The translations under genes were made by a program, and so were the position numbers. Below are positions 1 through 8,876 of a stretch of DNA of 25,773 bases, in pieces. Under the pieces are notes generated by a model that saw only the letters and a program-made list of their open reading frames with translations, made no database searches and was not told where the DNA came from. Each line of letters starts with the position of its first letter. The first letter of the stretch is position 1. The stretch is from NCBI GenBank assembly GCA_964414555.1, contig CAYPWW010000032.1, positions 1-25,773 of the forward strand, read 5' to 3'. This DNA is from Litorimonas sp964414555 (GTDB taxonomy: Bacteria; Pseudomonadota; Alphaproteobacteria; Caulobacterales; Maricaulaceae).

Positions 1-1109
1 CGCTCGTTCAGATCATGATGCTGCGTCACTTGCAGCAATCTGGCGGCACGCCGATCGTTTTGCTCGGCGGCGGCACGACGAAGATCGGTGATCCTTCGGG
101 TAAAGACAAATCCCGTCAGATGCTTAGCCAAGAGCAGATCGACGCCAATAAAGCCGGCATCCGGCAGGTCTTTGCCAAATTCCTCAACTTTGACGGTCCA
201 AATGCAGCGATCATGGTCGATAATGACGATTGGCTGTCGGGTCTTGGCTACCTCGAATTTCTGCGCATGGTCGGCACAGAATTTACGATCAACCGCATGG
301 TGACGATGGATACGGTCAAACGGCGGTTGGAAACCGAACAGCCCATGACGTTTCTTGAGTTCAACTACCCGCTTTTGCAGAGCTATGATTTCGTCGAGCT
401 TTATCGTCGCCATGGCTGTCGTTTACAGCTGGGCGGCTCGGACCAATGGGGCAATATCACGACAGGTGTGGACCTGACACGGCGGATGGAAGGCGGCGAA
501 TGCTACGGCTTTACGACGCCGCTGATCACAACGGCGTCTGGCGGGAAGATGGGCAAGACGGCGGATGGCGCTGTCTGGCTGAATGCTGACGTATCATTAG
601 GTCAGGACTATGTCCGAAGCCCTTATGAATATTGGCAATTTTGGCGAAATACGGAAGATGCCGATGTTGGAAAGTTCTTGCGCCTCTTCACCGATTTAAC
701 TGAGGACGAGATAGCTTCGCTAGAAGCCCTTGAAGGCGCCGAGATCAATCAGGCCAAAGTCGCCCTCGCCAATGCTGCAACAACATTGCTGCATGGCGCA
801 GAGGCAGCCAAAACGGCGGAAGCCACGGCCCAACAAACTTTCGTCGAAGGCACAACGGCCGCAGGGCTTCATACGGTTGATATTCCGATGGCAGAATTCG
901 ATGGCTTGGGTGTGTTGACCGCAGCGACTTTGGTCGGCTTAGCCGGTTCAAACGGCGAAGCCCGGCGGCATATCAAGCAAGGTGCGCTGAAGCTGAATGA
1001 TTTGAAAGTTGAAGCGCATACGCAGACGTTATCAAAGGCTGATCTGGTCGATGGCGTTGCCAAGATTTCTGTCGGCAAGAAGAAGCACGCGCTCCTAAAG
1101 CCTGTTTAG
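1..1109 (+). CDS. tyrS: tyrosyl-tRNA synthetase, 3' part (5' end outside window)
   Basis: Class I aminoacyl-tRNA synthetase that charges tRNA-Tyr in the cytoplasm. The frame is open from the first full codon (base 3) and gives 368 residues. The family is about 410-425 long, so roughly 50 residues including the HIGH motif lie upstream. Visible: the GGGTTKIGDPSGKDKSR stretch of the Rossmann fold, the tyrosine-pocket region QLGGSDQWGNI, and the KMSKS-equivalent KMGKT at bases 546-560. The C-terminus has an S4-like RNA-binding tail ending in VGKKKHALL. The stop TAG lies 1 bp from the stop of the convergent AsmA-like gene, so no room is left for a dedicated terminator. The family call is secure; only the N-terminus is missing. 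Confidence 0.97.
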   Translation, partial: LVQIMMLRHLQQSGGTPIVLLGGGTTKIGDPSGKDKSRQMLSQEQIDANKAGIRQVFAKFLNFDGPNAAIMVDNDDWLSGLGYLEFLRMVGTEFTINRMVTMDTVKRRLETEQPMTFLEFNYPLLQSYDFVELYRRHGCRLQLGGSDQWGNITTGVDLTRRMEGGECYGFTTPLITTASGGKMGKTADGAVWLNADVSLGQDYVRSPYEYWQFWRNTEDADVGKFLRLFTDLTEDEIASLEALEGAEINQAKVALANAATTLLHGAEAAKTAEATAQQTFVEGTTAAGLHTVDIPMAEFDGLGVLTAATLVGLAGSNGEARRHIKQGALKLNDLKVEAHTQTLSKADLVDGVAKISVGKKKHALLKPV

Positions 1110-1110
1110 C

Positions 1111-4100
1111 CTACTCTCTAGGTTGGGGCGGTGGCGCAATGTCCTCGATTTTCTCCCGCTCAGATTCTGGCAAGGCATCGCGCTCATTCTTAAAAATCCC
1201 GCGCAAGAAACCGGGCGTCAGGGCAGACAACGGGTTGATCGCAATCTGCGTCTGCTCGAACGGGCCACTCACCGTATAGGTTAGCGCGATAAGTCCGCCT
1301 TTTTTCTCGCTCGTAAACAAGTCGCCCAAAACAGGAATCCCGCCCAGCAAGGAGTTTGCCGTGTAGGACGGCACAAGCGTGCCATCAAAATCCATCACAC
1401 GTAGGTCGAGATTGATATCACCGTCCCCCGTCATGCCCAGTGCTGGGCCGTATAGGCGCGCGTCACGCACCGCGATCTCATCACCGAGGATCGAGAAGGG
1501 AATCGTAAAACGATCAAACTGCATCCCCTCACCCGCAAGCGTATCCGACAACCCTGTAAGAGATGCCAAAGATAAGAGCTTTGCCATCACGGGGGCTTGT
1601 TTCAGGCGGAAGTCCCGAATGTCTGCGCGACCCAAAAAGGCCCCGTCTTCGCCTGCGGGCGGTAATTCCGCCGTCAGTGATAACGCGCCACCGCGTGTAC
1701 TTGCCAACCCCAGAAAAGCGCTCAGAGCTTTCGATGCATCTGGGACGGTAACCTCGACATTACGGTCACCATTCTCTGCCGTGATTAGCTCTACCGAGAG
1801 CGGTCCGTCTTCGGCTGTGGCTTTCAGGCGCGCGCTTTCCACGACTTTGCCGCTGTGCGAAAATAAAACCCGGGCATCATCGACTTGATAGTCCGGATCG
1901 AGAATCAGCCGATCTACTTGCCCTGTCAGGAGTAAGGGAATGTCCAACCCACTTTCGCGCGTGGCAAACGCGTTTTGCGTCCATGGCGAGACGTCCAACA
2001 TCTGCGTGTCGATTTTGACGGAGAGTCGTTCTGCAGAGCTATCCGGTGCAACTTTCATTGCGCCATTGATCAAACCGTCAATGTTCAGCTGTGGCAGATC
2101 AAGCGAGATGAGGCGCAGATTCTGATCGAGCCAGGCCTCGCCGCCCAAGGATAAACCATCCGCTTGCATGGCGATATCATAGAGGCGCAATTCGTTTTTC
2201 GGGCCACGCTGAAACGCGCCCGTGAGGCTGGCTGGCAAGCCCTGCGGCTTTGCCCAGATATCGCCGAGGCTAAGCTCAGCCTCTCCCAAATCGGCAGACA
2301 CTTGCGCCGTTGCGATATCCATGCCCTGACCCGTCGCCGTCACCGTTACGGCGGCTTCACCCGCAAAAACTCCGCGTGAGCCTAGACCGAACCCGTCCAA
2401 AACATCGGCATCGACGACCCCAGAAATGGCATACTCTGTGGGCCCGGCCTCCGCTCCGAATGTCTCTTTCCAACGCATATCTGTTCGCCACGGGCCAAAG
2501 GTTACAGGTCCTGACAATGTAAAGGCTTGCGGCACGGCCTCCATGCGGATGGCCCCGTCTTTTATGGGATAACCGCCCAGCTCGAACGGGGCGACAACAT
2601 CCGTGAAGTCACCACTGACGGCATAGGTAATGCGGGAGCGTTCAAAAAATTCCAACAAGGGCCGCGTGATGGAGAGTTCCACATTCCCACGCCCGCCCAA
2701 CTTTGCCGGATCGACACTATAACGCTGGGCAAAACCGAATGGCGGGTTATCGACCAGACGCAGCATCTCTGCCGCCTCTCCCGAGCCGCGCGCTGTGACG
2801 ATCAGGTCCCCCCCTTTGGGCAGAAGCCTCGGGATAGAAACGGTTCCGTCTTGTATTGAGGCCGTCCCAACCGTCCCGCCCTGAAAAGCCAAGGACAGCT
2901 GATTATTGGCTATCGACCCCTGAGCAGTCACGCCCTTTGCGAGGGGCATTGTTTCAACATAGCGGACATCCCCATTTGTGACGTCAAAAGCGATGGTCAG
3001 GCGCTCGGTAAACGGATCGGGACTGTCGAATAATGTATTGATGTCGCCTGCGGCGAAAAAAGTCTCGTCCAGATTGACCGTGAAGCGGACGTTTTCCAAC
3101 TGTCCACCCTGAATGGATCGCACGATCCAGCGACGCGCCCCACCGATCAGCTCTGGCGGCCACATCGACATAAGCGTGCGGGGCAACAATGCCTTGTTGG
3201 TCTGGCCGTTCAGAACTAATGTGTTCAGACGGTTCTCTGTATCGAGTGCGAGCTGGGCTTCGCCAGAAATTTCGGTCCCATCCAGCTGTGCAAGGAAACG
3301 GTCCAGCGACAGGCTGCGGGCATCCACATCCGCGCGTCCCGTCATCTCGATGACCTCAAACAGAAGCGGGGCTTCTAGCTGTGGCGTTAGGTCCACCGTG
3401 ATGTCTTTCGCCGCTAAATCGAACAGGGGCGAGGAATTGATGTCCCCATCATTCAGCTTACCCAGTTCTGAGAGGACACCTGTCGCATTAAATCCGAAGC
3501 GGTCTGATTGCAGGTCAAAGCGCGAGATATTCATCCGCTCTGCACCGGGGTCCAGCTGCGCAATCGTTCGGAATTGCTCGAACGGGTAAGTCTGCACTTC
3601 CCCGTCGCGCTCAACGCTCAGCGACCCGCGATCCACAGCAAGGTCAATATCTGCGCTGCGAAGCCCTGTCTCACGGTCAAAATCAATGTTCAGCTCTAAG
3701 TCCGTGGGTGCATCCAGACCGCGTAGCGCACGTAATCGGCCGCGCGTTGGAGCCGCTGCAGAAGGTCTGACATCCTCTAGCGTGGCTGAGGCGACGACAT
3801 TGTCTAAAGTCTCACTCACGATGGCACGCAGGTTGAACGCCGCATCTCCACGTGATTGTGCCACACGGCCCGTCGCGCCCAGCACATATCTGTCTTGCGT
3901 CGTAAAATCAGAACTTAGGTTATCGATCTCAAGGACCATATCGACGCCAGAGCGCGCATTGCGAACATAGGCTTGGGCATTCTGGATGCGTATCATCTCT
4001 AGCGAGTCGAGTTGGGGACGTTCTGCCAGAGGGCTGTCCGCATTACTGTGATAGACGGGCCCGACGCGTCCGACCTTGTCTGGAGCGCCAAGGCCAATTG

Positions 4101-4605
4101 TGATGTCGCCCTCTGCCGTTTCGACATAGCTGACGACGCCACCCGTGATGTCTAGGGTTTCGAGCTGTGGACGTTCCAGTCGATCCGGACGACCGGACAG
4201 TGTTGCACGGAATCGCTCGAAACGTTCAATCGTTTCACCGTTCTTATCCCGAATAAGAATATCATCAGCCGCGACGACAAACCCGTCCGTGGCCGGCAAC
4301 CACTCGACATTCAACCGCTCAAATGAAGCACCTTGCCCGTCAAAGGCATCCGCAAACCAAAGTTCGAGATTCGGACGCAATAAAGTCAGGTCTGTTGATT
4401 GCCGTGCGAGGACGACGGAGAGGATAAACAACACCGCAATCCCAAGGGTCATCAGGACCCCAATAATCTCGCCAATCAAACGAAAAGCGCGGTAGAGAAC
4501 GACCCGCCCCCATCTCCGCAGACGGCGCATAGGCGCACTGACCCAAAGGTCCCGCAAGCCGTGACCTGTCCACTCTGTTTCATAGTGTCGATAATTTTGC
4601 GACAT
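1111..4605 (-). CDS. AsmA/YhdP-like large envelope protein (DUF3971 / AsmA-like C-terminal region)
   Basis: 1164-residue protein with a basic cytoplasmic N-terminus (about 1-40), one transmembrane helix (about 43-66) and a very long periplasmic beta-rich part. The C-terminus (LLGGIPVLGDLFTSEKKGGL, then NPLSALTPGFLRGIF) is the typical end of YhdP-type proteins. Family knowledge: AsmA-like proteins such as YhdP and TamB are thought to bridge inner and outer membrane and move phospholipids through a hydrophobic groove. That role is inferred here by family only. The start ATG has the hydrophobic anchor at the expected distance. It is transcribed divergently from the peroxiredoxin gene and converges on tyrS with a 1-bp gap. 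No frameshift is seen. The exact family member (YhdP or another AsmA-like protein) is not certain. Confidence 0.85.
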   Translation of the reverse strand: MSQNYRHYETEWTGHGLRDLWVSAPMRRLRRWGRVVLYRAFRLIGEIIGVLMTLGIAVLFILSVVLARQSTDLTLLRPNLELWFADAFDGQGASFERLNVEWLPATDGFVVAADDILIRDKNGETIERFERFRATLSGRPDRLERPQLETLDITGGVVSYVETAEGDITIGLGAPDKVGRVGPVYHSNADSPLAERPQLDSLEMIRIQNAQAYVRNARSGVDMVLEIDNLSSDFTTQDRYVLGATGRVAQSRGDAAFNLRAIVSETLDNVVASATLEDVRPSAAAPTRGRLRALRGLDAPTDLELNIDFDRETGLRSADIDLAVDRGSLSVERDGEVQTYPFEQFRTIAQLDPGAERMNISRFDLQSDRFGFNATGVLSELGKLNDGDINSSPLFDLAAKDITVDLTPQLEAPLLFEVIEMTGRADVDARSLSLDRFLAQLDGTEISGEAQLALDTENRLNTLVLNGQTNKALLPRTLMSMWPPELIGGARRWIVRSIQGGQLENVRFTVNLDETFFAAGDINTLFDSPDPFTERLTIAFDVTNGDVRYVETMPLAKGVTAQGSIANNQLSLAFQGGTVGTASIQDGTVSIPRLLPKGGDLIVTARGSGEAAEMLRLVDNPPFGFAQRYSVDPAKLGGRGNVELSITRPLLEFFERSRITYAVSGDFTDVVAPFELGGYPIKDGAIRMEAVPQAFTLSGPVTFGPWRTDMRWKETFGAEAGPTEYAISGVVDADVLDGFGLGSRGVFAGEAAVTVTATGQGMDIATAQVSADLGEAELSLGDIWAKPQGLPASLTGAFQRGPKNELRLYDIAMQADGLSLGGEAWLDQNLRLISLDLPQLNIDGLINGAMKVAPDSSAERLSVKIDTQMLDVSPWTQNAFATRESGLDIPLLLTGQVDRLILDPDYQVDDARVLFSHSGKVVESARLKATAEDGPLSVELITAENGDRNVEVTVPDASKALSAFLGLASTRGGALSLTAELPPAGEDGAFLGRADIRDFRLKQAPVMAKLLSLASLTGLSDTLAGEGMQFDRFTIPFSILGDEIAVRDARLYGPALGMTGDGDINLDLRVMDFDGTLVPSYTANSLLGGIPVLGDLFTSEKKGGLIALTYTVSGPFEQTQIAINPLSALTPGFLRGIFKNERDALPESEREKIEDIAPPPQPRE

Positions 4606-4625
4606 GATGCATCGGGACCTATAGG
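4597..4625 (+). promoter_or_regulatory. possible sigma70-type promoter for the peroxiredoxin gene
   Basis: TTGCGA (4597-4602) and TATAGG (4620-4625) are separated by 17 bp, about 63 bp before the peroxiredoxin ATG. The -35 element overlaps the first codons of the divergent AsmA-like gene. The match to consensus is partial, so this is only a candidate. Confidence 0.3.
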
Positions 4626-4688
4626 CGGGACGTAAACAAATCCACGACCTTCGCCATTACAACTACATTAGCAAAAGAGAATTGTCCT

Positions 4689-5162
4689 ATGTCCAAAATC
4701 GCTGTCGGAGATACCGCCCCAGATTTTTCCATGCCCCGAGATGGTGGCACGACTGTGTCGCTGTCGGATTATGCTGGAAAATATCTCGTCTTGTTCTTCT
4801 ATCCAAAAGACAACACGCCAGGCTGCACAACAGAGGCCGTCGGCTTTACAGCGCATATATCGGATTTTGCGGCCCTAAATGCCGAGATCGTCGGTGTCTC
4901 TCGCGATAGCGTGAAAAAGCATGACAACTTTATCGCCAAACATGATTTGGGCGTTGTCTTAGGCGCTGACCTAGAAGGTAGCGTTACAGAGGACTATGGC
5001 GTTTGGGTCGAGAAATCCATGTACGGCAAAACCTATATGGGCATCCAGCGTTCGACATTCCTGATTGGACCGGACGGCAAGATTGTTCATGTCTGGCCAA
5101 AAGTCCGCGTCAAAGGCCATGTCGAGGATGTGTTAGAAACGCTACGCAGCCACGCGGGCTAG
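4689..5162 (+). CDS. bcp: thioredoxin-fold peroxiredoxin, Bcp/PrxQ family, one-cysteine type
   Basis: Thiol peroxidase reducing H2O2 and organic hydroperoxides in the cytoplasm, 157 residues, the normal length for Bcp/PrxQ. The peroxidatic cysteine is Cys46 in DNTPGCTTEA, preceded by the FFYPKDNTPGC signature. In E. coli Bcp a resolving cysteine sits five residues later; here that position is Val51, and Cys46 is the only cysteine in the protein. It must therefore be recycled by an external thiol, a one-Cys mechanism. Start ATG follows an AAGAGA-like ribosome binding site. Two bases after its stop comes the DUF455 gene, so the two are probably co-transcribed and may both serve oxidative stress or metal handling (inference). 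Confidence 0.93.
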   Translation: MSKIAVGDTAPDFSMPRDGGTTVSLSDYAGKYLVLFFYPKDNTPGCTTEAVGFTAHISDFAALNAEIVGVSRDSVKKHDNFIAKHDLGVVLGADLEGSVTEDYGVWVEKSMYGKTYMGIQRSTFLIGPDGKIVHVWPKVRVKGHVEDVLETLRSHAG

Positions 5163-5164
5163 AT

Positions 5165-5989
5165 ATGTCGGGTGCGCTGACAGCTGCGAAAGATGTTTTG
5201 CTAACGGCTGATCCGCGATCAAAAGCGGCTGTAGCACGTCAAATGCGGGCGAATTGGTTGGCGAACCCAATTATAGGGGCAGCTCCAACCGATTTGCCAG
5301 ATCAACCCGCGCGGCCAGAACGACCAGAGCTTGTTCATCCCCGTGATGTCCCGCGTCGGCGGTTGGGCTCAGAAGCCGGTCGTGCCGCCCTGCTCCACGC
5401 TGTCGCGCATATTGAATTGAACGCGATCGATCTGGCGGCTGATATGCTCGCCAGATTTTCACGGCATCCCGATATTGCAGAAGCCGATCGCGCAGATTTC
5501 ATCTCGGACTGGAGCTCTGTCTGTGATGACGAAGCTCGGCATTTTGTTCTGCTGGCCGACCGGATGGCAGAGTTGGGTGTCAGCTACGGCGACCATCCTG
5601 CACATAATGGATTATGGGAAGCGGCGCAGACAACGCGCGACAATTTCGCGGCCCGCGTTGCGATTGCCCCGCTTGTCCTCGAAGCCCGTGGATTGGACGT
5701 CACGCCGGGCATGATCACGAAGCTAGAGCACGTCGAGGACCACAGAAGCGCTGACTGTCTCAAGACGATCTATGCCGAGGAAATCGGACATGTCGCGATT
5801 GGTGCAAAGTGGTTTCAATATTTGGCCAAAAAGCACGGGGAATCACCTGAAAGCTGGTTCCACCACCTTGTTAGAAACCACTTTCGCGGTCAGCTGAAGA
5901 CGCCCTTTAATGTCAAGGCACGCACGCTTGCGGGGCTATCTGAGCAATATTATCGACCATTGGCCCCAAAACCCATCGCTTCACCGTAA
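5165..5989 (+). CDS. DUF455 family ferritin-like protein
   Basis: 274-residue protein of the DUF455 group, a ferritin-like four-helix-bundle family related to MiaE-type di-iron proteins. Residues that look like metal ligands are in helices: HIELNAIDLA, DDEARHF, LEARGLD and EEIGHVAIG. This pattern of E/H pairs suits a di-iron carboxylate centre. The substrate is unknown. An upstream ATG at 5003 would also be in frame, but that extension lies entirely inside the peroxiredoxin gene in another frame and has no family resemblance. The ATG at 5165, 2 bp after the peroxiredoxin stop, is therefore chosen. The tight spacing indicates an operon with the peroxiredoxin. Confidence 0.88.
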   Translation: MSGALTAAKDVLLTADPRSKAAVARQMRANWLANPIIGAAPTDLPDQPARPERPELVHPRDVPRRRLGSEAGRAALLHAVAHIELNAIDLAADMLARFSRHPDIAEADRADFISDWSSVCDDEARHFVLLADRMAELGVSYGDHPAHNGLWEAAQTTRDNFAARVAIAPLVLEARGLDVTPGMITKLEHVEDHRSADCLKTIYAEEIGHVAIGAKWFQYLAKKHGESPESWFHHLVRNHFRGQLKTPFNVKARTLAGLSEQYYRPLAPKPIASP

Positions 5990-5991
5990 AA

Positions 5992-6007
5992 TTAATGCAA
6001 AATTAAC
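5992..6007 (+). promoter_or_regulatory. CtrA-type binding box upstream of the M23 peptidase-bactofilin operon
   Basis: TTAA (5992-5995), exactly seven bases, then TTAAC (6003-6007). This is a perfect match to the full CtrA box TTAA-N7-TTAAC described for Caulobacter and relatives. It lies about 80 bp before the ATG at 6088, in the only AT-rich gap of this area, as expected for a promoter-bound cell-cycle regulator. The match is seen directly; binding is inferred. Confidence 0.6.
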
Positions 6008-6087
6008 TGTAAACGACGCCAAAGTTACTTGAAAAGACCTACTGCGCTATGATTTATGAGCGCTGGGGAGCGAAAAGCCGGGGAATT

Positions 6088-7293
6088 ATGATCAACGATG
6101 TGATTGGAGACGTTCGGGCACGTATCCTGCGCCACTTCCCGGAACGCCAGATTTATCTGCGCTCGGGTGGCGAGGTGAAGTATTATGTCCTCTCGCCACG
6201 GCTTCAAATGGCCGTCGTGACCGGCCTTACCCTCATGGCCGCTTGGTGCTTTCTGACTATCCTAAACCTACTGGTTGGCAATAACCCTTTCCAGACCTCG
6301 GCTCAGGCCCTCAAAGAAAATAAGCTTCAATATGAGCGGCTTCTCGCGGATTCGCGTGCGAAAGAGGCCAATGCGCAACTGATGCTGGATGAACAACGTG
6401 AGAGCTTTGAGACAATGGCGCGCTCGTTGGAGCAGAAACATCAGACGCTTTCCCAAATCATGGGATCCTCAACTAGCATCGCGGGCATTGACGCAGCGGA
6501 TATGACCTACGCTCAGCCTCATGTCCTTATGGCGCCGATCTCTCGTGATACGAACCCACGGCAATCCCGTCATGACGTGATCCAAACGGCGTCCCTGACG
6601 ACGGGCCTACCGCTTGACTCATCCCTCAACAACATTGGGGAAACGCAGGATACATTGCTGATCTCTGCTGAGTCAGAAACATTAGAGCGGATTGAACGTA
6701 ATCGCGCCCTGATCCAGTCGACAGAAATGGATGTCGATACGGTCTTGTCCGAAGCAGGCTACGGAAAAGGCGGCCCTGTTTTACCGTTAGATGCCACACC
6801 AGATGAGTCAGGCTTTATTTCCCGCGTCAGCGCCATTCAGGCCCGTGTCGCAGAAGTCGCTGTCCTCGATGAGGCTGTGAAAGCCCTGCCCCTCGGCCAT
6901 CCTGTTGGTGACGAGACCTATCAGACCTCAAGCTTCGGCATCCGCAAAGACCCGTTCACGAAGCGCCCAAGTTTTCACCCTGGTATTGATTTTGGGGGAC
7001 GTAAACTCACAGCTATCGTTGCAACAGCAGATGGTGTCGTGACTTATGTCGGACGACGCGGAGCCTATGGTCGTGTCGTCGAGATTGATCACGGTCACGG
7101 CTTCAAAACGCGCTACGCCCACTTGAACAAGACATTTGTCAAACGGGGGCAAACTGTGGAAAAGGGATTCAAAGTAGGCGGAATGGGCTCGACCGGACGG
7201 TCAACAGCCACGCATCTCCACTATGAAGTACATTTTCAGGGTCGTGTTTATGACCCCAGTAAGTTTTTGAAAGCAGGACTTTATGTTCAATAA
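6088..7293 (+). CDS. lmdC: M23 family (LytM-type) cell-wall endopeptidase, LmdC-like
   Basis: Membrane-anchored zinc peptidase expected to cut peptidoglycan cross-links. 401 residues: a short cytoplasmic tail (1-39, with FPERQIYLRSGGEV), a transmembrane helix (about 40-62), a coiled coil (about 70-125), a variable linker, and a C-terminal M23 domain. Zinc and catalytic residues are all present: His297 and Asp301 in FHPGIDFGG, His345 in RYAHL, and His376/His378 in THLHYEV. The ATG at 6088 follows a GGGGA ribosome site; an in-frame ATG at 6049 lacks one and would only add 13 residues. The gene overlaps the bactofilin gene by 11 bp. In Hyphomonas and related bacteria the M23 enzyme LmdC works with bactofilin BacA, apparently through the cytoplasmic tail, so the pairing supports a morphogenesis role. 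Confidence 0.9.
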   Translation: MINDVIGDVRARILRHFPERQIYLRSGGEVKYYVLSPRLQMAVVTGLTLMAAWCFLTILNLLVGNNPFQTSAQALKENKLQYERLLADSRAKEANAQLMLDEQRESFETMARSLEQKHQTLSQIMGSSTSIAGIDAADMTYAQPHVLMAPISRDTNPRQSRHDVIQTASLTTGLPLDSSLNNIGETQDTLLISAESETLERIERNRALIQSTEMDVDTVLSEAGYGKGGPVLPLDATPDESGFISRVSAIQARVAEVAVLDEAVKALPLGHPVGDETYQTSSFGIRKDPFTKRPSFHPGIDFGGRKLTAIVATADGVVTYVGRRGAYGRVVEIDHGHGFKTRYAHLNKTFVKRGQTVEKGFKVGGMGSTGRSTATHLHYEVHFQGRVYDPSKFLKAGLYVQ

Positions 7294-7717
7294 AACCAAC
7301 GGCCCCGCCTCACCTGCTGCATCTGCGCCGAAAGCGTCTAGCGCATCTTCGCCGCGGGCTACTACGTCTCAAGCACCGTCTATTCTGGGCCGTGACTTGG
7401 CCGTAACAGGTGACATCAAGACGGATGGCGACGTACAAATCGACGGCCGCTTAGATGGTAACATCCATGCCGGCAACGTCACGATTGGTGAGCAAGGCGC
7501 AGTGAATGGGAAGATCGTTGCTACAAATGTCAATATCCGCGGCAAGGTCACAGGCAAGGTCGACGCCAACATCGTTGAACTGGCCGAGACAGCCAATGTA
7601 CAAGCTGATTTGGTTCAAGATCAGCTGATGATCGCCAATGGTGCATTCTTTGACGGAAAATGTGCCCGCAAATCAAGCGCGTCTAAGCCCAGCAAAGCGG
7701 CTGCCGCCAAGGCCTAA
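7283..7717 (+). CDS. bacA: bactofilin (polymer-forming cytoskeletal protein)
   Basis: 144-residue bactofilin. A low-complexity Ala/Ser/Pro N-terminal tail (about 1-33) precedes the bactofilin core (about 34-125), whose repeated short beta-strand pattern (GDIKTDGDVQIDGRLDGNI, then GKIVATNVNIRGKVTGKV) forms a right-handed beta-helix. A Lys/Ala/Ser-rich tail follows. Bactofilins self-assemble at the membrane without nucleotide and position cell-wall enzymes, for example at stalk bases. The ATG has an AGGA ribosome site inside the 3' end of the M23 gene and overlaps it by 11 bp, implying translational coupling and balanced expression. A hairpin follows the stop. Confidence 0.95.
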   Translation: MFNKTNGPASPAASAPKASSASSPRATTSQAPSILGRDLAVTGDIKTDGDVQIDGRLDGNIHAGNVTIGEQGAVNGKIVATNVNIRGKVTGKVDANIVELAETANVQADLVQDQLMIANGAFFDGKCARKSSASKPSKAAAAKA

Positions 7718-7727
7718 GTCGCCAATC

Positions 7728-7753
7728 CGCAGAGCTCACGCGTAAGCTCTGCG
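7728..7753. terminator. inverted repeat between convergent bactofilin and asd genes, possible bidirectional terminator
   Basis: A perfect 9-bp stem, CGCAGAGCT (7728-7736) and AGCTCTGCG (7745-7753), encloses an 8-base loop. It sits 10 bp after the bactofilin stop in the 60-bp tail-to-tail gap before asd. A short T-rich run (TTCTTTT) appears only about 10 bases after the stem on the + strand, so it is not a textbook intrinsic terminator. Confidence 0.5.
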
Positions 7754-7777
7754 ACTGCCTCATTCTTTTGATATGCT

Positions 7778-8815
7778 TTAAGCGGCGCTTTGCGCGTTAC
7801 GCGGTAGCTTGCGGTTGCCAAGCAGCTCAGCGATTTGGACCGTGTTCAACGCAGCACCCTTGCGCAAGTTATCCGACACACACCAGAGGTTCAGCGTGTT
7901 GTCCTGCGTCGAGTCTTCTCGGATTCGAGAGACGAAGGTCGCATACTCACCGACGCATTCAACCGGCGTCACATAGGCCGGCTCATCATTGTCGGCTTTA
8001 TCGACGACCATCAGGCCGGGGCTCTCACGCAGCAGGGCGCGCGCTTCATCCGCGCTGATTTCATCTTCGAACTCGATGTTCAGGCTCTCGGCGTGACCCA
8101 CGAATGTCGGGACGCGGACACAGGTTGCAGTGACTTTGATCTTTGGGTCGAGAATTTTCTTTGTCTCGGCCTTCATCTTCCATTCTTCCTTTGTGTCCCC
8201 GCCGTCCATGAAAACATCGATGTGCGGGATGACGTTGAAGGCGATCTGCTTTGTGAAGTTCACGGGCGGAAAATCATCATTGGAATAGATGCCCTTGGTC
8301 TGGAGCCACAGCTCATCCATGTTCTTTTTACCGCCGCCCGATACGGACTGATACGTCGACACGACGACGCGCTTGATCGTTGCCCGATCATGCAGAGGTT
8401 TCAGCGCCACAACCATCTGGATGGTAGAGCAGTTCGGATTGGCGATAATACCTTTCTTGAAGTCCATCACCTGATCGGCGTTGACCTCCGGCACGATCAG
8501 CGGGACATCGGGGTCCATCCGCCAAGCAGAGGAGTTGTCAATCACGACGCAACCGGCGGCCGCGATTTTAGGTGACCAGACTTTCGAGACGTCACCGCCC
8601 GCACTCATCAACGCGATGTCGACTGTCGTAAAATCGAAACGCTCCAGATCTTCGCAAGGAATATCTTTGTCACCATAGCTGACGGCGCGACCCACGGATT
8701 TTCTGCTGGCCAGCGCGTGGACGGCATCAACTTCAATGTCGCTCTCGGCCAGAATCGTGAGCATTTCCGTACCAACATTGCCTGTGGCTCCGACGATAGC
8801 AAAACGATAGCCCAT
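7778..8815 (-). CDS. asd: aspartate-semialdehyde dehydrogenase
   Basis: NADPH-dependent enzyme reducing aspartyl-4-phosphate to aspartate semialdehyde, the branch point to lysine/diaminopimelate, threonine and methionine. 345 residues. The N-terminal dinucleotide motif GATGNVGTEML, the nucleophile Cys129 in IIANPNCSTIQMV, and the substrate-side YQSVSGGGK segment are all present. The frame is open 36 codons further upstream, but family alignment and a GGAG ribosome site 8 bp before it support the ATG at 8815. A small membrane-protein gene lies 67 bp upstream on the same strand. The diaminopimelate product feeds peptidoglycan synthesis, a loose link to the neighbouring wall genes. Confidence 0.95.
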   Translation of the reverse strand: MGYRFAIVGATGNVGTEMLTILAESDIEVDAVHALASRKSVGRAVSYGDKDIPCEDLERFDFTTVDIALMSAGGDVSKVWSPKIAAAGCVVIDNSSAWRMDPDVPLIVPEVNADQVMDFKKGIIANPNCSTIQMVVALKPLHDRATIKRVVVSTYQSVSGGGKKNMDELWLQTKGIYSNDDFPPVNFTKQIAFNVIPHIDVFMDGGDTKEEWKMKAETKKILDPKIKVTATCVRVPTFVGHAESLNIEFEDEISADEARALLRESPGLMVVDKADNDEPAYVTPVECVGEYATFVSRIREDSTQDNTLNLWCVSDNLRKGAALNTVQIAELLGNRKLPRNAQSAA

Positions 8816-8876
8816 GATAGTCTCCGAGTGTCTGGGTTGTAAAACGCCGCGTGGCATACGCCGGAGTGCGCCAATG

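Noticed and set aside
1379..1888. 169-codon frame opposite the AsmA-like gene
   Set aside because: Antisense shadow with Ser/Arg/Pro-rich composition and no motif.
5003..5164. 54-codon N-terminal extension of the DUF455 gene
   Set aside because: It lies inside the peroxiredoxin gene in another frame, has no family resemblance, and a proper ATG follows 2 bp after the peroxiredoxin stop.
7835..8575. 246-codon open frame opposite asd
   Set aside because: Antisense shadow of asd; the His/Asp/Arg-rich translation matches nothing and lacks a ribosome site.
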